Shown here: piece by piece, positions 1 to 5,219 of the stretch
Layout of the letters: each line of letters begins with the position of its first letter
How positions within the stretch are numbered: position 1 is the first letter of the stretch
Origin: Chloroflexota bacterium
GTDB lineage: Bacteria; Chloroflexota; Dehalococcoidia; Lucifugimonadales; Australimonadaceae
Assembly: GCA_022574265.1 (NCBI GenBank)
Contig: JACZSI010000120.1
Coordinates: 1-5,539 of the forward strand
DNA length: 5,539 nt
Direction: 5' to 3'
Notes under the pieces: model-generated
Database searches by the model: none
What the model was told of the DNA's origin: nothing
The model's input: the letters and a program-made list of their open reading frames with translations, nothing else
Position numbers and translations under genes: made by a program

Positions 1-1
1 C

Positions 2-604
2 CCTGAGGCGCTCGTGCGGCGCTGCAACGACGTCGGTCTCGACTGCATCGCCGTGACCGACCACAACAGCCTGGCGGGCGCGAAAGCAGTCAGCGCGATC
101 GCCAACTTCACCGTCATCTTGGGCGAGGAAATCAAAAGCACGGCCGGCGAGATCACGGGGCTGTTCCTGACGGAGGAGATACCGGCCGGCCTTCCGCCCG
201 TCGAGACGGCGAAGCGCATCAAGGAGCAGGGCGCCCTCGTCTCGGTCCCGCACCCCTTCTCCGGCTACGGCCGCTCGTCGCTCGCGGAGGCGGCGGTGAC
301 GGAGCTGCTGCCCTACGTCGACCTCATCGAGGCCTTCAACGCGAGGACCATGTCGCAAGAGGTCAACGAGCGAGGCCGCGCGTTCGCGCAAGAGCACGGG
401 CTCGCCGCCACCGCGGTGAGCGACGCGCATACGCTCGGCGAGCTGGGCCGCACGTACACCGAGCTCCCCGACTTCGACGGCACGCCCCAGGGCTTCAAGG
501 AGGCGCTGCGCGAAGCCAGGCTCGTCGAGCGCCCGGCGGGCCGCTTCGTGCACGTCTACACGACGCTCAACAAGCTCCGCCACCGCTTCTTCACCGTCCC
601 GTGA
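2..604 (+). CDS. PHP-domain phosphoesterase, 5' end outside window
   Basis: The reading frame is open to the left edge (codons for PEAL precede a GTG at 14), so the true start lies upstream and the GTG is probably internal. PHP metal-binding motifs appear in order: TDHN (bases 56-67), GEE (about 122-130), PHPF (about 251-262) and SDAH (about 419-430). The first PHP motif, usually DxHxH, would lie just off the window. The family binds two or three metal ions and hydrolyses phosphoesters; members include histidinol phosphatase, the RNase AM/TrpH (YciV) group and nucleotide phosphatases. The spacing and the 'LVRRC..VGLDCIAVTDHN' style best fit the TrpH/YciV-like group, but the substrate cannot be read from sequence. 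It ends in TGA, overlapping by 4 bp the GTG start of the formyltransferase gene, so the two are probably translationally coupled. The protein is likely cytoplasmic; no signal peptide or membrane segment is seen in the visible part. Confidence 0.9.
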   Translation, partial: PEALVRRCNDVGLDCIAVTDHNSLAGAKAVSAIANFTVILGEEIKSTAGEITGLFLTEEIPAGLPPVETAKRIKEQGALVSVPHPFSGYGRSSLAEAAVTELLPYVDLIEAFNARTMSQEVNERGRAFAQEHGLAATAVSDAHTLGELGRTYTELPDFDGTPQGFKEALREARLVERPAGRFVHVYTTLNKLRHRFFTVP

Positions 605-1377
605 CGCTCGAGCTCGGCTGGCTCACCGCCGGGCGCGGGCCGGGCTCGCGCGGCATGTTCGAGGGCGTGCTCGCCGCCATCGACGACGGCTCGCTCGACG
701 CGCGCATCTCGTTCGTGTTCATGCACCGTGAGCGCGGCGAGGGGGAGGCGAGCGACGCTTTCATGGACCTCGCCTCCTCCCGCGGCATCCCCGTGGAGTC
801 GCTGTCGTCGTCGCGCTTCCGGGAGGAGCACGGCGGCGACTTCGCCACGCACCGCGCCGAGTACGACGCGCGAGTCCTGGAGCTGCTGCGCCCGCACGCG
901 GCCGACCTCTGCGTGCTGGCGGGCTATCTGCTCATCATGAGCCCGGCGCTGACGCATGCATACCGGTTCGTGAACCTGCACCCGGCGCTGCCTGACGGCC
1001 CGGTCGGGCTGTGGCAGGAGGTGATCTGGGAGCTCATCGAGGCAGGGGCTCGGGAGAGCGGCGCGACGGTGCTCCTCGTAACCGACGAGCTGGACAAGGG
1101 CCCGCGCATCGCCTACGCGCGCTTCCCGATCGTCGGCCCGCCCTTCGACGCGCTGCGCGCAAGGGGCGACGCGCTACGTGCGCAGGGTGAGGCGCAGCCG
1201 CTGTTCGCGGCGGTCCGCGAGGCGGGGCTGCGACGCGAGCCGCTGCTGCTGACCGAGACGCTGAAGGCGCTGGCCCGCGGCGACGTCGCCGTGCGGGGCG
1301 AGCGCGTGGTGGACGCGAGCGGAGCGCCCGTTGGGCCGCGCGATCTGACCGCGGAGGTGGAGGCGGCGCTGGGCTAG
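601..1377 (+). CDS. PurN-like formyltransferase family protein
   Basis: This 258-residue protein has the formyltransferase (GAR transformylase) fold. It shows an N-terminal beta strand and glycine-rich phosphate loop (GRGPGSRGMF, residues 11-20), the core strand VLAGYLLIMSPAL (about 105-117), then NLHPALP with N125 and H127, and VTDELDKGP with D165. Aligned by eye, N125/H127/D165 correspond to the catalytic N106/H108/D144 of E. coli PurN. The stretch after the His-Pro reads GPVGLWQEVIWELIE instead of the usual YPGLHTH type, so this is a divergent subfamily and may not be the purine enzyme. Canonical PurN transfers a formyl group from 10-formyl-tetrahydrofolate to glycinamide ribonucleotide. 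The C-terminal 40 or so residues (TLKALARGDVAV.., ..DLTAEVEAAL) form a plausible tail. The GTG at 601 is preferred because a later start (ATG at 655) would delete the first strand and the phosphate loop. No good Shine-Dalgarno precedes it, which fits coupling through the GTGA overlap with the PHP gene. Confidence 0.87.
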   Translation: MTLELGWLTAGRGPGSRGMFEGVLAAIDDGSLDARISFVFMHRERGEGEASDAFMDLASSRGIPVESLSSSRFREEHGGDFATHRAEYDARVLELLRPHAADLCVLAGYLLIMSPALTHAYRFVNLHPALPDGPVGLWQEVIWELIEAGARESGATVLLVTDELDKGPRIAYARFPIVGPPFDALRARGDALRAQGEAQPLFAAVREAGLRREPLLLTETLKALARGDVAVRGERVVDASGAPVGPRDLTAEVEAALG

Positions 1378-2852
1378 TAGATGTGCCAGGAGGTGAGCTG
1401 CGCGCCATCCTCAGCCGCGATGATCGCGTTGCCCTGGCCGGTGATGCCGCCGGTGATCGAGCGGATGTCGTAGCTGGGGACGAGGACCCCGCTCGTGGGC
1501 CATGAGTACGACGCGCAGTACTCTTCTTGCGTCGTGACGCCCTCGGCGATCAGGTTGCTCGGCGCGGAGCAGCTCACGTCGACGAATAGCTCGTTGTAGT
1601 AAGAACCTGACTCATTGGGCGTGAATTCGGCCTGGAACCGAATGATGAGGGTGTCCTTGGGCCCTCCCGCCTTGGTGAGGAACCAACCGGCTCCTGGACC
1701 CTCCCACTCGATCTCCACCCGGCCGTCCTCATCGGACACTGAGGGCTCGGGCAGCACCGCGTAGCCGGCGAGACTGGAATAGGAGCCCGTAACGGGGTCG
1801 AACGGATCGTCCGTGATCTTGAACAGCGGCGGGTCACAGGTCTGGCCGGGGTCCCCTTGCGTGGGCCCGTTGCAGTACAGGAATCCCGGGGGAAGGACAT
1901 CCTCGATCTCCTGGATGTGCTGGACGTTCCGCTCCAGGTTCTCGACGTTGATGATGTAGGTGAACACGGTCGTCTGATTGGGCAAGGCCAACAGCCGATC
2001 GACGTACTTCGTCGCCAGCGTTCCGCCGTTCGCACATCCGAAGTTACCGGTCCCCACCCGGACGAAAGCGGTCGGACCGCTCGACTCGTTGGGGTCGTCT
2101 TCCATCTTGAGGAAAACCCGGTTGCAGCTCAGGCCATTTGGCCCGTCGATCTCGGCAACGAACGTGAACTGTCGCACCTGGCCCTGCGTGAAGAAGATCG
2201 GAGACGAGAGGTCCCACTTCCACACTTGGTTCTGCGAGGAGCCGATGTTCACCGGGCTCGCGCTCTCGATCTCGGGGAAGCTGCCGTCCAAGGAGTCGAC
2301 CGGGTTGAGCGCCGGGCTCCAATCGAAGCCCGAGGGCAGCTCGTTGTAGACCGCCGTCACGCCGACGCCAGTGTCGGGGCTGATCTGCTCGAGGTAGACC
2401 GTATACCTCGCCAGCATTCCAGCGGTGCTCCCGGGGAGGTTGAGACAATCGTCGTCGTAGACCCCGTCGCCGTCCCGTGCGCACTCCACGGTCGCATAGG
2501 GCCGCGTCCGGTTGTCTTCAGCCCCCGGCCCAGGAGAGAGCTGTGAAGAGGCGCCGTTGAGCCGGATCACCACGATCGTTTCCGTCCCGTTGAGGCTCAC
2601 CGTGTGCACGACTTCCTCGCCGTCCGCCGTGAGCACCGAGGTGGCATCCCCGTAGTGCAGCTGCCAGATCGCGAACTCCGAGCCTGCGTCCCCTGAATAC
2701 TGGACGTTGAGCGCCTTCGTCTGGATCTGGTTGCTCGTGAGCCCGGTCTGCACCAGGTTCATGACGGGAACGATCGACGTCGAGCCGATGGCCAGCACGA
2801 TCAGGACGATCACCAGCATGTAGCCCCGCTCGCGCGTCCGCCCCCTCTTCAT
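1374..2852 (-). CDS. PilX-like minor pilin with two DUF11-like domains
   Basis: This 492-residue protein starts with a basic leader (MKRGRTRERG), then a hydrophobic segment (about residues 11-33), like a prepilin peptidase substrate cut after G10. Position +5 of the mature protein is Ile rather than Glu, as is typical of PilX/GspK-type minor pilins and unlike its two neighbours. The motif SGDAGSEFAIWQLHYG (53-68) resembles the conserved amphipathic segment of PilX-like proteins. Two extracellular modules resemble DUF11-type beta-sandwich repeats: 'YTVYLEQ..GVTAVYNELPSGFDW' (about 150-178) and 'FTYIINVEN..IEDVLPPGFLYC' (about 297-327). Several cysteines (C124/C136, C243, C273, C327/C339, C428/C446) could form disulfides outside the cell. 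The ATG start sits in an ATGA overlap with the PilW-like stop and has a strong GGAGGT ribosome site 6 nt away. The stop overlaps that of the convergent formyltransferase. By analogy with PilX/GspK it would sit in the tip or initiation complex of a type IV pilus, with the ectodomain perhaps serving adhesion. The exact family is inferred. Confidence 0.8.
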   Translation of the reverse strand: MKRGRTRERGYMLVIVLIVLAIGSTSIVPVMNLVQTGLTSNQIQTKALNVQYSGDAGSEFAIWQLHYGDATSVLTADGEEVVHTVSLNGTETIVVIRLNGASSQLSPGPGAEDNRTRPYATVECARDGDGVYDDDCLNLPGSTAGMLARYTVYLEQISPDTGVGVTAVYNELPSGFDWSPALNPVDSLDGSFPEIESASPVNIGSSQNQVWKWDLSSPIFFTQGQVRQFTFVAEIDGPNGLSCNRVFLKMEDDPNESSGPTAFVRVGTGNFGCANGGTLATKYVDRLLALPNQTTVFTYIINVENLERNVQHIQEIEDVLPPGFLYCNGPTQGDPGQTCDPPLFKITDDPFDPVTGSYSSLAGYAVLPEPSVSDEDGRVEIEWEGPGAGWFLTKAGGPKDTLIIRFQAEFTPNESGSYYNELFVDVSCSAPSNLIAEGVTTQEEYCASYSWPTSGVLVPSYDIRSITGGITGQGNAIIAAEDGAQLTSWHIY

Positions 2853-3376
2853 GGCGTGACCTCCGAACGAGGGACCACGGAGAAGGACAGGGACTTGGTG
2901 ATCGCGCTCGTCCCCTGGACCGTGGAGGTCACGTCCAGCTGCACGATCCCGCTGGTGTCTTGGCAGAACGCGAGGTCCGTGACGTGCCGGGCGACGACCC
3001 CCACGACGCCGTCGTACTCGCGCATGAGGACGGTCGTGCCGGGCTCGATGGTGTACTCAGCGTAGTGCTCCGGGTCGGCCGCGCCCCAGCCGGTCTGGTC
3101 GGTCCAGCTCACACGGATGCTCGGCTGCGTCCCCGACGTGCAATCGATCAGGGGCGCAAGCGTCGCCGGGTCCACGATCGTCCGAGCCACCGCGAGGTCC
3201 CGGTGCAGCCAGGGGGCGAGGCTGGCGACGTCCGCCGTGGCGACGGTCCTCGCGGTTATCTGTTCCGTGCCCTTGGTGAGCTGGAAGATCGTGCTGGCGA
3301 TGAGCGGCATGACGAGGCCGGCGACCGCCAGGCCCACGATCAGCTCGAGGAGGGTGAACCCCCGCTGAACACGCAT
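2849..3376 (-). CDS. PilW-like prepilin with N-terminal methylation motif
   Basis: This 175-residue class III prepilin has the short leader MRVQRG, cleavage expected between G6 and F7, then FTLLELIVGLAVAGLVMPLI with Glu at +5 (E11) and a hydrophobic helix to about residue 31. The globular part resembles PilW/GspJ-type minor pilins ('WLHRDLAVART' after the helix; 'YAEYTIEPGTTVLMREYDG'), with only two cysteines (C79, C138). The ATG at 3376 is chosen over the GTG at 3382 because an AGGTGA Shine-Dalgarno (bases 3379-3384) is then well placed; the GTG would overlap the upstream stop by 4 bp and adds only V-S. A much longer frame upstream of this point runs antiparallel through other genes and is not pilin-like. 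The stop overlaps the PilX-like start by 4 bp. It would be processed by a PilD-type prepilin peptidase encoded elsewhere. Confidence 0.88.
   Translation of the reverse strand: MRVQRGFTLLELIVGLAVAGLVMPLIASTIFQLTKGTEQITARTVATADVASLAPWLHRDLAVARTIVDPATLAPLIDCTSGTQPSIRVSWTDQTGWGAADPEHYAEYTIEPGTTVLMREYDGVVGVVARHVTDLAFCQDTSGIVQLDVTSTVQGTSAITKSLSFSVVPRSEVTP
2859..2864 (-). promoter_or_regulatory. Strong ribosome binding site of PilX-like gene
   Basis: Minus-strand GGAGGT, a consensus anti-16S match, is 6 nt upstream of the ATG at 2852 and lies inside the end of the PilW-like coding sequence. It supports both the start choice and independent initiation in addition to the ATGA overlap. Confidence 0.75.
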
Positions 3377-3378
3377 GC

Positions 3379-3384
3379 TCACCT
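3379..3384 (-). promoter_or_regulatory. Ribosome binding site deciding PilW-like start
   Basis: Minus-strand AGGTGA overlaps the stop codon of the PilV-like gene. The AGG core lies 5 nt before the ATG at 3376. This favours ATG over the overlapping GTG at 3382 and makes translation of the two genes likely to be coupled. Confidence 0.55.
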
Positions 3385-3801
3385 GCTCGTCTTCAGGTCC
3401 GCGACGCTGGCCAGCGGTCTTCCCTCTCGGGAGACGATGGCTGTGACCTGCTGGATCTCCGCGATGGGGTAGCAGGTCGTAGCGTCGCAGTACTGCTTGA
3501 TCTCGACGGTCATCTCGAAGCCGGGGAGCAGCGTGACGCCCGGTGGTGGGACGGCGTAGGCGCCGGGGTCGTCTCCGGGAGGGATCCGGTAGGGTGACGT
3601 CGGCGGCTCGAAGTAGCCCTGGGCGCGGATGTACTCCAATTCGACGCGCACGAGGTTCTGCGCCGTCACCTGGGCATCGCCGAGATCGGCGCTCTTGAAC
3701 CCCGTGTTCAGCAGGGTCAAGTAGGCCGAGACGATAAGGGCGACCAGCGCCACGGCTATGAGGTTCTCTAGAAGGCTGATGCCTCGTTGATCGCCGACCA
3801 C
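3379..3801 (-). CDS. PilV-like prepilin, first gene of minor-pilin operon
   Basis: This 140-residue class III prepilin has leader MVGDQRG, predicted cleavage after G7, then ISLLENLIAVALVALIVSAY with Glu at +5 (E12). The helix runs to about residue 31. The 'SLLENLIA' style and the following 'AQNLVRVELEYIRAQGY' are characteristic of PilV/GspI-type minor pilins, and the C-terminal 'IQQVTAIVSREGRPLASVADLKTSR' also fits. C105 and C110 may form a small disulfide loop (CDATTC). The start is GTG with a GGGGGAG/AAGGA purine stretch just upstream, which gives the short leader expected for this class. It is the first gene of the cluster, and the next gene begins at or within a few bases of its stop. The upstream 310 bp contain no gene, so the operon's promoter is expected there. 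The neighbouring FimT/GspH and PilY1 genes often found in such sets are not in the window. Confidence 0.88.
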   Translation of the reverse strand: MVGDQRGISLLENLIAVALVALIVSAYLTLLNTGFKSADLGDAQVTAQNLVRVELEYIRAQGYFEPPTSPYRIPPGDDPGAYAVPPPGVTLLPGFEMTVEIKQYCDATTCYPIAEIQQVTAIVSREGRPLASVADLKTSR

Positions 3802-3804
3802 GGT

Positions 3805-3816
3805 TCCTTCTCCCCC
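3805..3816 (-). promoter_or_regulatory. Ribosome binding site of PilV-like gene
   Basis: Read on the minus strand, a purine run GGGGGAGAAGGA lies 3 nt before the GTG at 3801. The GGGGGAG core is 8 nt away, a normal Shine-Dalgarno spacing. It supports the GTG start, which gives the short prepilin leader. Confidence 0.6.
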
Positions 3817-3841
3817 GTAAGGAACGTCTCCAGGTCTGTCT

Positions 3842-3872
3842 GGTGAACCACCCGTTGCGCCGGTGGTTCACC
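3842..3872. promoter_or_regulatory. Perfect 11-bp inverted repeat in pilin operon leader
   Basis: The arms GGTGAACCACC and GGTGGTTCACC (3842-3852 and 3862-3872) are perfect complements separated by 9 nt (CGTTGCGCC). It lies 40 bp upstream of the GTG of the PilV-like gene. No T-run follows on either strand, so it is not a typical intrinsic terminator. A repressor or activator operator, or a leader hairpin in the mRNA, is more likely. The function is inference. Confidence 0.6.
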
Positions 3873-3960
3873 CGGTCGTTCTGTTCCTCCCACCCGTTTC
3901 GAGCTGCGCCGAGTCGGTAGCATGCGGACCCGCCTAAAGCTTGGTCATCGTCCGATGGGA

Positions 3961-3982
3961 TGGTTCGAGCCATACGAACGGG
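3961..3982 (-). repeat. Possible degenerate copy of the hairpin repeat
   Basis: On the minus strand this reads CCCGTTCGT, a short ATGGC, then TCGAACCA. The two ends match the two arms of hairpin A in the array at 5203-5539 (CCCGTTCGT ... CTCGAACCAC) with about 8 bases of the middle missing. It is itself a small inverted repeat (GTTCG/CGAAC). The match is short, so this is only suggestive of an old element. Confidence 0.35.
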
Positions 3983-4082
3983 CGATATTTGCTCAAGGCG
4001 TGTGCCCTGGCGTCACTCGGATGGGTGAGGCGCGGGCGCAGTCTTCCACCAACACCATTACGGGAGTGTTACGAGCTTGGGG

Positions 4083-4098
4083 GCCGCTTGGTGGCGGC
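4083..4098 (-). terminator. Weak hairpin after CHAT-like gene, possible terminator
   Basis: GCCGC/GCGGC arms with a 6-nt loop begin 13 bp after the stop of the 192-residue gene. The stem is short but all G-C, and no U-run follows. The position suits an end-of-operon signal; the sequence alone is weak support. Confidence 0.2.
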
Positions 4099-4111
4099 TA
4101 TGCGCTTGCGG

Positions 4112-4690
4112 TCAGGTACGGAGACCGAAGCTGCCCGTCAGCCGGCGCCTCTTGAGCAGCGCGGTGGCCTTGGACCACGAGAACCACGCCATCCGCCCGG
4201 TCATGTTGACCTCGGAGTGCAGGTCCAGCTCGGTGAAGAACTTGAGGAGAAAGAGGCCGCCCTCTCGGGCGGTCACCGGCGACTGCTGGGCGAGGGCCAG
4301 GGGGGCGAAGCCGCCGGCCGCTCGGAGGACCTCGTCGCTGAAGGCCGGGTCATGGTCGGCCCACGAACAGACGGCAAGGAGCTTCGGACCCACGGCGTTG
4401 GCCAGCAGCCATGCCCAGTACTCGCGCAGCTCGGCGCTGGCCGATGGCGTCGTCTCCCCGCCGTGGCCGATCAGCAAGAGGCAATTGGCCGCTTCCAGCA
4501 GGGGTAGATGCGCCGCGAGCTGCTCAGGGCCGCTGACCTGGAGCGAGCGCTCGCCGACGAGCCGCAGCCCGCGGCGGAGCATGGCCGCGCACAGCCGGTC
4601 GCAGAACTCGGACTCCCAGCCGGCGAGGTTGCGCGAGGCGTCCACCAGCAGCAGCGCCGGCGGGCCCTCGATGACGACGCTCGATTGCAT
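4112..4690 (-). CDS. Small CHAT/caspase-like protein (putative)
   Basis: This 192-residue protein has no signal peptide or membrane helix and is likely cytoplasmic. An alpha/beta pattern is clear: strand ALLLVDA (12-18), a helix, strand CLLLIGHGG (70-78) with H76, a helix, strand KLLAVCSW (103-110) with C108, then FAPLALAQQSPVTAREGGLFLLKFFTEL (128-155). This order of 'hydrophobic-GHGG', 'hydrophobic-C-S' and 'PLALAQQSPVT..(A/G)..F...FF..L' parallels the His-Gly, Cys and 'GMQWPVSDEAALAF...FY' blocks of CHAT domains (caspase-fold proteases), with H76 and C108 in the catalytic positions. It lacks the TPR or other sensor domains usual in CHAT proteins, and the typical LSACETG is replaced by LAVCSWADH. 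Third in a three-gene cluster, it starts with ATG 12 bp after the 57-residue gene. The CHAT assignment is by eye and the protease activity is inferred; it could instead be an inactive relative or another caspase-fold protein. Confidence 0.75.
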   Translation of the reverse strand: MQSSVVIEGPPALLLVDASRNLAGWESEFCDRLCAAMLRRGLRLVGERSLQVSGPEQLAAHLPLLEAANCLLLIGHGGETTPSASAELREYWAWLLANAVGPKLLAVCSWADHDPAFSDEVLRAAGGFAPLALAQQSPVTAREGGLFLLKFFTELDLHSEVNMTGRMAWFSWSKATALLKRRRLTGSFGLRT

Positions 4691-4702
4691 GGGCGGTGGC
4701 CC

Positions 4703-4876
4703 CTAGCGCGTCAGCGCCGTGGCCAGCGCTTGCGCCTCGTCGGCGTCGAGGAAGAAGTCCAGCTTCGTGACCTGGCCCAGCTTGCTCAACGTGAGCACGA
4801 GGCGGGCCCGGCCGTCGTCGGCCTCTTCCAGCTCGAGGGTCTTGGGGTCGTGAGAGATCTCGAAGGCTTCTGGCAT
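4703..4876 (-). CDS. Small 57-residue protein of unknown function
   Basis: A short gene runs from ATG at 4876 to TAG at 4703: MPEAFEISHDP..., ending ...EAQALATALTR. Coding character is strong: by my count 52 of 57 codons end in G or C, and the gene fits exactly between its two neighbours (24 bp after the stop upstream, 12 bp before the start downstream). A GGAG lies 9 nt before the ATG. The sequence suggests beta strands (RARLVLTLSKL, VTKLDFFLD) followed by a C-terminal helix (DADEAQALATALTR), and it is acidic overall. It has no cysteine, no membrane segment and no motif I recognise. Position between the 89-residue gene and the CHAT-like gene suggests a shared role, for example as a small partner, inhibitor or substrate of the CHAT-like protein, but that is only context. 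Confidence 0.7.
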   Translation of the reverse strand: MPEAFEISHDPKTLELEEADDGRARLVLTLSKLGQVTKLDFFLDADEAQALATALTR

Positions 4877-4900
4877 CCTGCACCGCTCCGCTAACGGACG

Positions 4901-5170
4901 TTACCCGTCTGACGACTCGATCTCGGGCTCGACCACGACGCCGGGGTCACTGACGAACAGCTCCCAGGGCTTGAACGACTCGACGAACGCCTTCGCTTCC
5001 TCCTGGCTCGCGATGTCACGCCGCGCACGGTCGGGATCGTAGCCGAACGTCGTGGCGAACGCATCGAAGCCCCGGGAGGTCTTGCGCACCCCGCCGAGCC
5101 GCTCTTCGCGCTCGCCGTCGGCGAGCATCAGCCGCAGTCCCACCTTCACCGCTTGCCAGTAGACCCTCAT
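4901..5170 (-). CDS. 89-residue protein of unknown function
   Basis: The ATG start at 5170 has an AAAGGA Shine-Dalgarno 6 nt upstream; the stop is TAA. The protein begins with a mildly amphipathic stretch (MRVYWQAVKVGLRLML), followed by a charged middle (ADGEREERLGGVRKTSRG), an aromatic segment FDAFATTFGYDPD (35-47), a helical region RARRDIASQEEAKAFVESFKPWELF (48-72) and an acidic tail (VVVEPEIESSDG). The N-terminal stretch is too short and too charged at both ends to call a membrane helix. I recognise no family. It is the first gene of the cluster that ends with the CHAT-like protein, and the tandem repeat array ends only 32 bp upstream of its start, so its promoter either lies inside the repeat or within those few bases. 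Confidence 0.75.
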   Translation of the reverse strand: MRVYWQAVKVGLRLMLADGEREERLGGVRKTSRGFDAFATTFGYDPDRARRDIASQEEAKAFVESFKPWELFVSDPGVVVEPEIESSDG

Positions 5171-5176
5171 GTCTCG

Positions 5177-5182
5177 TCCTTT
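5177..5182 (-). promoter_or_regulatory. Ribosome binding site of 89-residue gene
   Basis: Minus-strand AAAGGA sits 6 nt before the ATG at 5170. It lies in the 32 bp between the gene and the repeat array and supports the chosen start. Confidence 0.6.
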
Positions 5183-5219
5183 CAGGCCGCTCGTCCAGAC
5201 GGAAGCCTACACTCGTTTC

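Larger units (their letters stand above)
3802..4111. other. Intergenic region holding the minor-pilin leader
   Basis: No gene is supported here; frames on both strands lack recognisable protein features. Reading on the minus strand toward the pilin operon, it holds a weak hairpin just after the CHAT-like gene (4083-4098), a short inverted repeat (AACAC/GTGTT, 4051-4070), a stretch TTGAGC-16 nt-TATGGC that could be a poor sigma-70-type promoter (about 3969-3996), a possible degenerate hairpin repeat (3961-3982), and a perfect palindrome (3842-3872) about 40 nt before the first start codon. The size and position suggest the pilin operon has its own promoter here rather than being read through from the upstream genes. 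Confidence 0.55.

Noticed and set aside
1857..2546. 229-codon plus-strand frame inside the PilX-like gene
   Set aside because: It is antisense to a gene with a clear prepilin N-terminus and strong ribosome site, and its arginine/valine-rich product shows no family features.
3377..3973. Long N-terminal extension of the PilW-like frame
   Set aside because: The frame stays open upstream, but residues before VSMRVQRG are arginine-rich shadow of the PilV-like gene; the prepilin leader and ribosome site place the start at 3376.
3992..4006. Sigma-54-like promoter (minus strand GGCAC-N5-TTGAG)
   Set aside because: The -24 half fits, but the nearly invariant GC of the -12 element is replaced by GA; a chance match in GC-rich DNA is likely.
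3842..4080. Cyclic di-GMP (GEMM-type) riboswitch upstream of pilin genes
   Set aside because: I looked for the conserved GGGCAAA and ACGCAAAGCC elements on the minus strand; only partial resemblances occur and the expected stems do not form.
3941..4507. Plus-strand open frames opposite the CHAT-like gene and the intergenic region
   Set aside because: Composition is typical of antisense shadow in GC-rich DNA, with no recognisable motifs; the minus-strand 192-residue gene explains the region better.
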